In this document: positions 45,323 through 56,165 of the stretch, in pieces | Position numbering within the stretch: position 1 is the first letter of the stretch | How the letters are laid out: the number at the start of each line of letters is the position of its first letter | NCBI GenBank assembly: GCA_948567375.1 | Contig: OX419755.1 | Coordinates: forward strand, 4,221,001-4,285,000 | DNA: 64,000 bases | Source: Lunularia cruciata | Lineage: Eukaryota; Streptophyta; Marchantiopsida; Lunulariales; Lunulariaceae | Reading direction: 5' to 3' | Program-made: the position numbers and the translations under genes | Notes under the pieces: model-generated | Databases searched by the model: none | What the model saw: only the letters and a program-made list of their open reading frames with translations | Told to the model about the DNA's origin: nothing

Positions 45323-45778
45323 ATGTCACCTGGTGAATTTCTTGCTCCTCAGGGAGAAGAGGACAAATTCTTCATGCGATACAGCAACGCCGCTCGTAAT
45401 CATGTAACTTCCTACTTTACACCATCTGAAGGAAATCGAACTCATTTCGCAGTAGCCAAGCCGTTTAAACCAGAAAATTACAGTGAGTTCTGTAATTAGG
45501 GGGTCAACCGATTCCAGATTGCTTGGAATCCTTTCTCCAACTCAGGTGGGTTTACTCCAAAATCTGAGTCGATACCCATGCTAAATGCCCTTCCCACAGG
45601 CATCGAGAAACCTGTAATGCAATGCTCTGTCCACTTCGGAGAGAAAGATTTCGCTTGGAAGTCTCGAGGAACTCGTTCTTGTGCATGTAATACATCAAGG
45701 TCCATCGTTGAAACACCACCGCAATTGTATGGGCCTAACGTTGACACTACCATTCTGACACTCACTCAACCTCTATAG
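45323..45778 (+). pseudogene. Unidentified coding-like frame with one internal stop
   Basis: One reading frame runs 152 codons from ATG 45323 to TAG 45776-45778, interrupted only by a TAG at 45497-45499. The composition looks protein-like (GEEDKFFMRYSNAARNHV; MQCSVHFGEKDFAWKSRG), with no low-complexity bias. I do not recognise the family. A minus-strand frame of 89 codons overlaps it (45496-45765), so even the strand is uncertain. It could be a recently broken gene or a transposon piece. Confidence 0.3.
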
Positions 45779-47519
45779 TCCATCTCACAGACGACAAACC
45801 TAGTGGTGAGTGAAATTGCTTCTTTCTTTCAATCCAGGGCAGTGAAAACTCTTGCCAGGCAATTATAACCTAGAAACTCTCTACCTCGTGAATCCTGCTT
45901 TTGGTTGACGATTTTGGTAGATGAGAGCTTCATCTACTCCAGTCCGCTACCGAGACTTCATTTCGACAAATAACCCGACAAGTGTTTCTCTTGTCAGGAC
46001 AAGACTTTCAACCAAGACCTAGTCCAACTGAGGCTTACTGGCGGATAGATATCCTTCAAACGCAGTCCGTAAGCAATACGTTTCCGTTCTTCAGATTTCG
46101 GATTGTGCTATAAACCTAGTCATCTTAACAACAATAACCAACCCTAAGCGGGCTGTAGGTATGCACTATCTCAAGTGAGTCAAGCTGTGATAGTTTTCGT
46201 GAAGCCAGAACCAGCTCGAAAATGCAAACGACCTCCACAACTTTTCCAGCTCTAGGCCCGGTATAATATATTTACAGATGAAAAAACAAACAGCTTCCCG
46301 CAAATTCTGGGTACGTGAGTGGATCCATGGAACTGCTAGGCTTCCTCCCAAATAGAGGCAATGTAAAGTTGATTAGGCTTTGGATACCTGAAGTTCCTGG
46401 ATGCCTGAGAGCAAGAAATTCAATACGTGCCTTCCTATAATTGGTATCCGACAGGAAAAGAGGCCCAAAAAACAACAGAAGATAAAAGAAGAGTGCAGAG
46501 ACATTAAACATTAAACACACACCAAATTGACTTTGTCAACAGAAACACGTATAGTACAAGAATGAGAAGTTTGTCACTAGACTATATCGCTACCGTGATA
46601 TGCAGCAGTACAATTTGTGTATTGTTTCGGTCATGTATTTGAGCAACGTGGTCAGAAGCCGTTCTTCGAAGGGTTTCGGCCTTGTGTATGAGAAATGACG
46701 AATGGGTTTTGGTCCTGTATTGTGCATTTCCAAGTAGCAATTTATTCCGAGTCCTCATAAGGATGGGAATGTCAAGCAAGTACGACCTGAGTAAGATATA
46801 GGTAGATGAGACCTGAGTAAGATATGTTCAGGGTAATATCAGAAACTTTTAGACATCAAATTTCCACTCTTTCTGTAATTTCTGCAAAAGCTGGTAGATT
46901 ATTTAGTTCCTTTCACCAATAAGTTGCGATTCAATATTATATATAGTACTGTTAAATCGACCCACTCTCTTGTTAAAATGACCCAGCCTTGTCATAACAT
47001 ACTTCGGAACGACGCCTTCCCCTTCATATTCGTATGGACTCTTGCCGAAATCTGATGGACATAAGCATCTTCCGTTTCGCAATAGAAAGCCCAATCATGA
47101 TCCTTCGGGAAACATAGATATCCTGTTGTTCGTCTTCAACCAGGCAACCAGATGACATCCCAAATGTTAGCTACTGACATCGCTCCGAACTCTGTTCTGC
47201 AAGGGTGGGTCTTGACAAGGGGTATATAATTTAACAATACCCTATTTTATAGGCATGTATACAAAAGAATGGCATATATACATTATTTTATTTTATTTTT
47301 ATATATATACAAAAGAAGTTATAGTATAATCGTAAACCAAAATCCCTTTGGTAAGCCAAATAAGTCTCTTTCCGAATCCCCCCAAAGACACAACCATGAT
47401 TCACTGTCAAGACAGACCTGGTGGAAAACCCAGAGTTACCTGATGCATGCGCAGAAAAGCAGGACTCAGTCAACTCAGGACCTAATACCTTGTGGAGACT
47501 GGAGACGGGAGCTCGTTCT
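45779..47519. other. Spacer, no gene recognised
   Basis: I see only short unsupported frames. A 16-bp phrase GACCTGAGTAAGATAT is repeated at about 46785 and 46809. A stretch at 46943-46985 (CGACCCACTCTCTTGTTAAA) resembles 51813-51852. Confidence 0.5.
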
Positions 47520-47571
47520 TTCACTTGACATAGCAATCGCGGAGTGCTCCGCAATTGCTCTATCAAGTGAA
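47520..47571. other. Near-perfect inverted repeat, 25-bp arms with a 2-nt loop
   Basis: Left arm 47520-47544 begins TTCACTTGACATAGCAAT and ends GCGGAG. The right arm 47547-47571 is its reverse complement with three mismatches. The loop is TG. Such a tight hairpin could extrude as a cruciform or stall replication. It is too short and too tightly closed for a typical plant microRNA precursor. Confidence 0.75.
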
Positions 47572-47711
47572 TATTCCTTCTCCTTGTATAGGGTTAAGGG
47601 TTGAATTAGTAACTTCTCCCGATGGTCTTGCCACTACGTGCTCCGATTTATTTTAGACGAAATGAGATATGCAGTAAGAACCACTACACGAGCACCAGAT
47701 GAGTTTAAATG

Positions 47712-47990
47712 TTACTTAGTGTAAGTAGAAAGAGAAAAAAAATGCATAAGAGGAGGTTCGATAAAGGTAAGACGGAAGAAGACAACAAAAGCTACATTCA
47801 ATATTGTTGATTTCCAATGTTGCAGATACTCAATCCGACGTCTGGCATCCGCCCCTCCTTGCGTACACATCCTATACCGAAGCTCTAAAGGTAAAGCTGC
47901 AAAACTAGATCCAAGCAAATTGCCAGGAGGCTCGGTGAGGAAAGCGATAGTTTCTTCATAATCTGAATTCAGTACAATTAGAGTAGGCAT
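47712..47990 (-). pseudogene. Unidentified coding-like exon (minus strand)
   Basis: After a good acceptor (GTACTGAATTCAG near 47968) the minus strand reads YEETIAFLTEPPGNLLGS, then LPLELRYRMCTQGGADARRR, without stops to about 47720. The LPLELRYRM … RRRIEYLQ pattern faintly resembles the C-terminal part of LON-type domains, but I cannot assign it. The region to its right (48000-48330) is also partly open on this strand but lacks a consistent frame, so a decayed gene is more likely than a working one. Confidence 0.25.
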
Positions 47991-48002
47991 CGAATGATCC
48001 AA

Positions 48003-49369
48003 GCAGGAGAAGCACGAAATTCACAAAGGAAAAGAAGAAGGTAGTAGTAAATGAGCAAGAAAACAATGTTACTGGGAAATCGATCAAGACTGTGATACAG
48101 ACACACTTGAAGCCACACACCCTGCAGCTGAAGAAGACTATAGAAGTTGTAGGTTTTGAGCAGATGATGGGTGATGTCCAGCTTCTACCACATAAGGAGC
48201 TGCCAAGAATCCCACTGTGCAGGATCCAACACATCTAGTTCGAGCGTTAGACTCTGGCAGTCCTTCAATCAGAAACTGAAGGAGAAATTCGAAGTAGCTG
48301 CTTATGTGGCTACTTCGGGTTACTTCCACCTCTCAATGACAGATGAAAACGGCATAACATGGGAGCTGTAGAGTATGTTGAAAACTGAGTGACAATAAGA
48401 CCTATTTTGAGTGGGATAGTTTGTGGTGTGGAGTCGCTTCAACGACTTGGAAATTAATAGGGAAGAGCGGGTCGAGGACTGACTCACCTCCCAACAAACA
48501 AAATGATACTTGTGGCCTCTAGAAGATAAGCCAATATACAATATTTGGCAGACGGGGAACCTATTTCTTGATTGACAGTTTTCTTCATTGTGGTAGCATC
48601 TTTGGGTGTATGAATATGGAACCAGTTCGCTAGAACATGGTTCAATACCCACATATCCTGGCAGCATGTATGTGACTTAGGCTCCACACGTCTTTCTCAG
48701 AAATGGATCGACTCTCTGGGTTATACTGACCAAACAGAACCATGACGTCAAAAGCCTTATAACTCGTAACTAGCCGGAGGTTCCAAAAAAAATTTAGTCA
48801 CCCAAAATTTGTACAGTTGTCGGCCATTTCCTACCTCTATGATTTTCTAGTTGTATCTAGAAATCTGTGAAGTGGTCGTTTCGGACTCTTGGGTTTTGTG
48901 CTCTTTTTTCCTTGTGCCTTTGTACTCCTTTCCTCTTTCCTTCAGGGTACTATTTATCTTATCAGTGATTTAATCTGGCTTACACAACTAGAAATTTTCG
49001 CCAAGGCTCCATTTATTGTATTCTTTTCACAACATTGTGTTGTTCATCATTGTTGCACTTCAAAGCTTTTGTTTTGACAATCAATTAAAGAATCAGTGTC
49101 TCCATAATAATGAAGCATATAATCATACTTACATGAAGCATGATTAGTGTTTTGCATCAACTCTATCTTATGATTAAAAGGATTCCTATCCTCATTTTCT
49201 TGGAGTAGAAGATGTTGTTAGAACTTGATTACATTGAACTCAACTTCAACCACTCAAGTTAGAGAAAATCACAGAAGTGGGAGAATGAGAAGACCAACAC
49301 AAAGATTTGGGGAGTAGAACTATATAAAACATATCATGCTTACATTGTTGCAACTAAGATTGGAGGAGG
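48003..49369. other. Spacer, no gene recognised
   Basis: There are short open frames on both strands without family signatures. The right-hand part grades into the copia-like remnant. Confidence 0.5.
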
Positions 49370-50100
49370 TGGAGATGAGGATGCAAATCTTGTTCATTGC
49401 CAAGATATGGAGCAATCAGTTGAGTGAATTAAGGTGATGGATGAGGAATTTGAAATTTTGAGGCAAAATAAGACTTGGAAGCTAATAGCTTTGCAATAAG
49501 GGAGAAAAGCAATCAAATGTAAGTGGGTTTATGAACCCAAGCTTAATGCTAAAGGGAATATTTCAAAGCATATAGCCAAACTTGTAGCCAAAAATCATAG
49601 CTTACAAAAATAACCTAAATTTGCTTCTATAGTCAAGTTTGATTCCATTAGATCTATTCTCTTCTTAGTTGCAACAAAAGACATACAAATATCTCAATTT
49701 AATATCAAGACAACTTTTCTTGATGGAGACTTGCATGAGGAGATTAACCCAAAGTAACCACAAGGATATAAAGATGTTGGAAAAAAATAAGAATGTTTGT
49801 AAATTTTTTGATTCTAGTTCCTTGAAGTGAGCCTCAAGGAACTAGAATGAAAAATGACTTAAATGTGAAGTATGGGTTACAACAATCACTTTTTAATCCT
49901 TAGGTGTATTTTAGATTTGTGATGATTCTCACTTTCTTTATAAATGATGGATTAATTTTTATGAAAGATAAATCTCACATTGCTATTATATTAAAGTACC
50001 TTGGTAGAGAATTTGAAGTACAAATGAACATGGAGAAGCATGCTACTGTTTAGGACTTCAGATTTTTTGTGAAAGAGAGAATTTCATAATCAAATTGATT
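49370..50100 (+). mobile_element. Ty1/copia retrotransposon remnant (reverse transcriptase)
   Basis: Translation on the + strand gives MDEEFEILRQNKTWKLIAL, then KCKWVYEPKLNAKGNISK, AKLVAKNHS, FDSIRSILFLVATKDIQI and FNIKTTFLDGDLHEEI. This is the ordered N-terminal block of copia RT. Further on, KYGLQQSL and LGREFEVQMNM match the later RT region. Stops and frameshifts are frequent. No LTRs are identified, so only a pol fragment is claimed. Confidence 0.8.
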
Positions 50101-51870
50101 CAAGAAAGATATATAGAAAAAATTATATAAAGATTCTATCTTGTAGATGCATATCTGATTGTTATTCTTGCAAATCCAAATATCAAATTACAACAAGAAG
50201 AAAGAGAACCAAGTAGATGCACCCAATCAAGAAGCAATATGGTCGTTAATGTGTGCTACATGATAATATGGAACACAATATAACCATTTTTTCTATAAAA
50301 TCTTCAATTGTGAAACTACTATATGTGGATAAGATCATCAATATTAACTTAACATGCAAAAATTATATTAAAATAATAATTTTAAGTATATCTCTATGAG
50401 AAGGTCAAAAGTCATCTATAAAGGACTAGGAATAGGGAAAGTATTGCTAAAAACTAGGAAATGGTAATTTAATATATATAAATACTTAGTCAAAGTAAGA
50501 TTTTAGTTTTTCCAAATTGTAAATCCAAAAATTAGCAAATGTGATTAAAGTACTTTTTAAAGTCACCTACTTGAGGATCTTGATAGATGCATTGATTCTT
50601 GAGTTTTATTTTTTGGACTCGAAAATTAGAAAATTAGAAATTTATATCAAGGAGAGAAAGTAATTATCTATTTATTTACCAAGGACTTCTACAATTAGAT
50701 TCCTCTTTTTGTGATTCTTCTCTTATTGGTTACAACATCCAAAGAAATTTCTAGTACCATAAGAACGTCAACAAATCTATATTAGAATTAGAATTCTATG
50801 ATACTATTTTACATTATTCTTCAATTATTCTTAAGTAACCCTTAATACTTAAATTTTACTATCTTACTATTTTACATGTACCACAAGAAAAGTGATGAAA
50901 AAAACTCATATTCTATATATAACTTATATAAAAGTTGTGTTTTCTAATTTTAATCTTCCATGTAAACCTCAAAAACTTGTGCTCTTATAAATATTATTAA
51001 AAAACTTGAATAAATATTGAAAAGTTTCTCTAAAGAAATCTTTAAATCAATCTGCCTTTTATAGATTTGGATTCAAATTAAAGTTACATTTGATCATTGA
51101 ACCTCATGGATTTAGATTCAAAAAATGCAAAATATGACATATTAAGAAAAGTAGTTATAGGTTTCACATTTCCATACAATATGGATCCATTTTCTTTGTT
51201 TTGTTCTATTAGATTTGAATTCAAAGAACTATATAATATTGCTAGTACCATTTAAAAGAGGTCCTTGATAAAAGACCCAAAGTAATTCCAAAATAGAATT
51301 CCTCTGTTCTATCATTCATCACCATAGATTATAAAATTTATGTTGGTCTAAAACTTAACTAACTAACTTAAATCAACCTTCTCCTTCTTAATTCCCCATG
51401 GGAACATTAAAATCTACAAACCATAGGTCTAAATTTGGTACCTATGAACCTGACTTAACTCCACTTTCTTAAATTTTGATATTATGAATCATGTGAACTT
51501 CATACTTGGTATAATATATTAGTTCTTTGTAGCGTTATCTTTAGTATGTTATACTTAATGCATAGTCTAGTATCAAATCTGCTCTTTGAATTAAGTTAAT
51601 TAATTTTCTTAAAGTATTTATACAACTGTTACTTAACTAATAAAGAGTAGACATTCTTGATCATGTGCGAGAGAGAATATAAGTGCAATACTTTAGTTAC
51701 CTCTTTATTACAAGAACTAAAATCCTAGTGAGTATGCAAGACTGTCTTATTTAAAACATTAAGAAATGTTTTCCAATACTATCAAAACTATTCTAATATA
51801 AATAAATAAATAAGAGTATTGTAAAATCTACCCACTTCCTTGTTAGAATAATCCACGTCTGTAGTTATTC
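50101..51870. other. AT-rich spacer up to duplication copy 2
   Basis: It may contain the rest of the decayed copia element (RNase H and LTR), but nothing can be aligned with confidence by eye. No gene is seen. Confidence 0.5.
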
Positions 51871-52297
51871 ACTTGACAACCTTATGGATACAAAGTCAGG
51901 TCCGTTAACCGTCGTTTTGGTGGTGGGGGTCTTTCCCCCAAGGGAATTTAGAAGTGCACATTTCTCTTGCTTTAATAGAAGTATATGACACCCAGATCCA
52001 TCTGTCGTTTCTATTTTTGCGCGCCTTGTGATGGCTCACTTGACATGTTGTCGTGTCCTGATGAGTATATGTAAATGCGTCCTCTCTCTGTTTTTTGAGA
52101 TAAAATCTTAAGTTATCAGTTCCTTGTTTTATCATTTCCTCTCAGCTCCGTCACCATCTTCGAGGAGAGAACAGCAAACGCACACCTACTGGTTGACTCT
52201 GACCACACATCGTTATAACCTCGATGTCTACTGGACATGTACGCAAGGTTCTTAAGGAGACGAAAGGTTTAGAAAAACCACAGCGTGAACCAATTTC

Positions 52298-52612
52298 TTT
52301 GAGAAAGGTGTGATTCACGTTGTTGGTCATCCGAAGTGGGCGACCTCTGATCTTACGCAGCTAGCAGTACGTTTGCTCGCAGCCTTCTCCTATTCATTCT
52401 CACCGACTTCAAATTCAGTAAACGCTCAAAACGATTGGGACAGGGAGGATGGATTCACAAATTCTGCTTCTAAATACGAGACGTGGTCGCCTTTTCCGTT
52501 TTTCGGAATACGAGACGCCTTACGTAGAGTGATGATGAAAATTCTCCTTGAGGTCGTAGGAGTTGGATCAAGTGCAGAAGTGATAGTGGAGTTATGCTGT
52601 GTACCTATGTAA
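52298..52612 (+). pseudogene. ARM-like coding remnant in duplication copy 2
   Basis: An open stretch reads FEKGVIHVVGHPKW … DLTQLAVRLLAAFSYS, and later IRDALRRVMMKILLEVVGVG. The G-I-hydrophobic … Q-A-LLA-FS pattern is what one helix set of an ARM repeat looks like. No start or upstream exon is clear, and copy 1 has a stop in it. It may be a leftover piece of a related ARM gene. It contains a 23-bp insertion of the dispersed motif (about 52484-52506), flanked by AATACGAGACG on both sides. Confidence 0.3.
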
Positions 52613-52886
52613 AGTCCCAAACGTTAGCCAACTGGTTTAAAAAATTTCTTTTGGGCCTCGATCTGGTTCAATTGTTGATCGACAAGAGTAAATGACAATG
52701 ATGCCGGGAACAGACGTAAGTGAACATCACCACACTAATAATCCTCATCTAAAATAATACAAACCTAGAAAGGCACAAAAGAATAGACATCATGAAGAAT
52801 TTGACAACTTCTAGATAGTGACTTCTAGTTCCGGCGCTCTTTTCCTACTAATGGTTTGAATTTCCAGTGTGAACATCCCATATGAT

Positions 52887-53983
52887 CAGGCTTCTTTATT
52901 TGCGGCTTTTTTAGTGGAAACGCCGCATTTAGCCGCATATAACTTTTGTGCAGCGCAGCATTTTTGGGGAACATCCTGCATAGAAAATTAAAGTAGCAAG
53001 CCCTAATATGTTTCGATCACAACCCCAAACCCCGATTCAAAGTTTTCTTTTCTTGAAAACAGCTAGATATACACTTGGTTGTTTATCATTCTCCAGTAAT
53101 GTCGCGCTCCACTCCATTCAAGAAGGAACACTGTTTGCAGTTTGGCGTCAAAATCTGCGAACTTGATGCTGAGACCAAGGTATTGATGTTAGTCTCTTGC
53201 ATGTTCTGGAGAATATCGGGCGGACAACAATTTCAATAAACCATGCCGTGCGGACATGTACCGTAGACACATGGAGACCCAACATCCACAACACTGGAAG
53301 GACTATTTGGCACTCGACGCTTGCAAGAAGACCAACTTGTTCGATTGACAATCTATTGTCCGATTGTTTCCCGCAACACCATCAAATCGCACTTTGGTGG
53401 TTCACATGCTCCTGTTCATTTGTTTGTGGACAAGGATATAGTCATGTTATAATTGGCAAATTGTTTTACAAGCAAGAATGTGGTCACGACACCAGTAAGG
53501 AACGCGCTCTAAGTATCTTTGAAGATGTTCTAGACTAATCGGAAGCCATCGATGGTAATGGAACTGATGCTGCGGCATTGAGATACCGGATTAGATTGAT
53601 GAATCTTGCTCAATTCTATCTCATTTCTGATTATCTCGGCACGGGAGTGTCCTTTCGAATGGCTGTACGAATTTTGAGGATGACAAAAGAACAACCTCTC
53701 TTTGCTCTCTCTCATGGAAGATATGCTGTGTATGCCAGATATACAGTGTGGATTTGTGCACTACAACTTGTAAAACTTGTATATCCAAATGGAGTTTTTA
53801 GGTTCGGGGAGGGAGAGGTCGAGAGTTTTGTTGCGACAAGTATTCATTGAGATGGAGGGAGAGTTTTATTAAGAAAATATATAAATCTATGTGTCATTTT
53901 CTATAATTGCCACATTTAACCGTATTCATTTTTCCTTGGGAGCCGCAATTGGTCCACATTGCAAATAAAAAGGCCTGCATCTG
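52887..53983. mobile_element. hAT-like DNA transposon, 1097 bp, with 8-bp target-site duplication
   Basis: CATATGAT occurs immediately left (52879-52886) and right (53984-53991), an exact 8-bp direct repeat as made by hAT transposases. The left end CAGGCTTCTTTATTTGC and the inverted right end CAGATGCAGGCCTTTTTATT share a terminal CAG and the CAGGC-T-TTTATTTGC block; the right end has about 6 extra bases. The insertion is absent from duplication copy 1. Inside is a broken BED-finger and transposase N-terminus. The missing catalytic part makes it non-autonomous. Confidence 0.75.
53101..53810 (+). pseudogene. Truncated BED-finger hAT-type transposase
   Basis: A start MSRSTPFKKEHCLQFGVKIC at 53101 is followed, after a frame change, by RRHMETQHPQHWKDYLALDA (53263-53325), which fits the second half of a BED zinc finger (H-X-H region). 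A later frame reads DTSKERALSIFEDVLD, then LISDYLGTGVSFRMAVRIL, a pattern I associate with hAT-like transposases of spore plants and oomycetes. Several frame changes and a TGA after FD at about 53345 break it. The C-terminal catalytic region is missing. Confidence 0.5.
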
Positions 53984-53999
53984 CATATGATCCAATAAT

Positions 54000-56165
54000 A
54001 ATTCTTCTTTCACTCATAAATTTTTATCTCCTTGCCAAGTAAAAAATCTATATTATTTTCATCAAAAAGTCTGTATATTTGTAAATTTATAATCTATTCA
54101 TATATTAATTTCAAAATTTTAAAAATATATATTTACTTTATTTATAATATATTTTTATCATTTTTAATTTCTATTTAATATATTTAAAAATAGAATTTAA
54201 AATATATTTCTTTATTTATCATACTAAAAATCAAAATAATTTAGTTTTTAGTTACAAATAAAAAAACTATTATTCGTCAATATTACCATCTAATGTGTTC
54301 TAAAATATTCTCACATTTCTCTCCCCTCCCTCTTCTCTTGCGACCTTCTCAAACTACTCCGCATTTCAGCCTCTTCAACCTGAGAACCAGAGAACATCAT
54401 AGAGTTCATGGATCTCCGTCTCTTCAACCTAAGAACCAGAGAACATCATAGAGCTCATGGAAGCACCAACGCCATAGAGTTCGCGGCGAGAGAAGACAGG
54501 TTTGAGAGAGTAAGATAGGATTTGACACGATGCTCCCTCACTATGCCAGCACCTTCTAGTGTTCAAAAGTCCATGAGGAACGCATAGCGCTTGCGAATTG
54601 GTCATACCAAGCAATTCAATTGATGCTTTAGCTTGTGGTACCGACCTCTCGTTTCCATTATATTTTGCACTTGCCTGGTCTTTGTACAGAGTACAATATA
54701 ATATAGGGAAAATAAGTGTCAGCTGATGACTTTCATAACTCGGTTCGATCTTTATCGTGTACAGGAGGTGGACCCCAGGTCACTAGTAGCGCAACAGAAG
54801 GCACTAGAGAGAACCTCCCCGTAAGAGACTACACGAGTCTGATGACAGGACAGGAACCAGTAACTGTACTTACGTCGACTATTATTGTTACCCTACGCGG
54901 TCGCGGCTTTTCACTGGGTCAAGACCACTTTTTGTCAATGTACGAGCTTTTCACGTGGGATAGACTGAAGTCGGTAACAGCAGTGAGCTACAGGCTAAGA
55001 CTTTCAGGGCAAGAGTGATGTAATAGACTGCGGTGGGTAACAGCTGTGAACTACCGCTAAGACGTTCAGTGCGAGAATGATGTAATAGACTGAGGTCGGT
55101 AACAGCTGTGAACTACAGGCTAAGACTTTCAGTGCAAGAGTGATGCAAGTGAAGCAGGGTTAGTGACTACGCGGTCGCGGCTTTTCACGGGAGATAGACT
55201 GAAGTCGGCAACAGCAGTGAGCTACACGCTAAGACTTTCAGGGCAACAGTGATGTAATAGAATGAGGTGGGTAACAGCTGTGAACTACCGGCTTAGCTTT
55301 CAGTGCGAGAATCATGGAATAGACTGAGGTCTATTCCATGGTCTATAACATATGTTATGGTCGGTAACACCTGTGAACTACAGGTTAAGACTTTCAGTGC
55401 AAGAGTGATGTAAGTGAAGCAGGGTTAGTGACTATCTCCACTTGCGATATGGACAGGTAGATTTCTGTGGGTGCTGGTCTGTGATCGATGGGCCTGATTT
55501 CGAGAGTTTATACTGCGATTTGCTCGTCGTCGTATGGGGCAGAACTTCATTATTTGTCTGTGAGAAGAAATTTCGGGACTGAGGGAGATGCACATGAGTC
55601 CCCATATTGGAAAGCAGAACAGTGTTGGTTGGGTTGAGGTGTAAGTTGTGAGGAGATTTTGAAAATCAGGAATTGTCTAGCCAAAGTCATGCTTGGCAAC
55701 CGCATAGTTTGCCTGAAAGAGCTTGCCTTTTACCGTTGATCTCCGATCGGGAGTTTGGTACTTTCTTCAAGCTGCCTCGGAAGTTAATCAAAGTACGTAC
55801 TTGGAAACTTAGGTTTGTAGAACTTGTGTGCACGTGAGCGAGGAGAGTCAGAATTTCGTTGGTCAAACTCTCTCCCGCCCGGCAATTCATTCCGTGAGAG
55901 AACTACAGTTTATGCAGGTAAGGATGCTCCGATCTTAACGCCATACAGGATCGGATGTTCGGTTTAGCTTAGAATGGAGTGAACTTGAAAATTGATTTCT
56001 CCTGTCGTCGTTTCGGGATTACTATGGTCGTCACAGTCCGGATTCTCCCCTACCTGGACCGATATGTTGACAATTTCTTAATGACATTGTATGATTGGCT
56101 ATACTGCACAAATATGCCCGATTTGCATCCCCTGTTTTCACGGTGTCAAGTTGTGTTCAGGATCG
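54000..56165. promoter_or_regulatory. Upstream region of the copy 2 receptor gene
   Basis: It has the same plan as copy 1: AT-rich block, CCAGAGAACATCATAGAG tandem repeat near 54365-54450, dispersed motif copies at 54869-54912 and 55167-55190, an expanded 63-bp repeat array, then about 700 bp nearly identical to copy 1 before the ATG. Confidence 0.55.
54961..55413 (+). repeat. 63-bp tandem repeat upstream of receptor copy 2 (about six units)
   Basis: Units start near 54961, 55023, 55085, 55194, 55257 and 55319. The third carries an insertion with the CTACGCGGTCGCGGCTTTTC motif. The sixth carries an extra palindromic insertion: GGAATAGAC/GTCTATTCC at 55316-55337 and the perfect 14-bp palindrome ATAACATATGTTAT at 55345-55358. 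The alternating pattern suggests duplication of a three-unit block. Confidence 0.8.

Noticed and set aside
45496-45765. 89-codon minus-strand frame as a gene
   Set aside because: The plus frame in the same place stays open for 152 codons with one stop, which is better support; the strand is nevertheless uncertain.
47520-47571. Plant microRNA precursor
   Set aside because: The whole stem is 25 bp with a 2-nt loop, too short and too tightly closed for a normal plant precursor.
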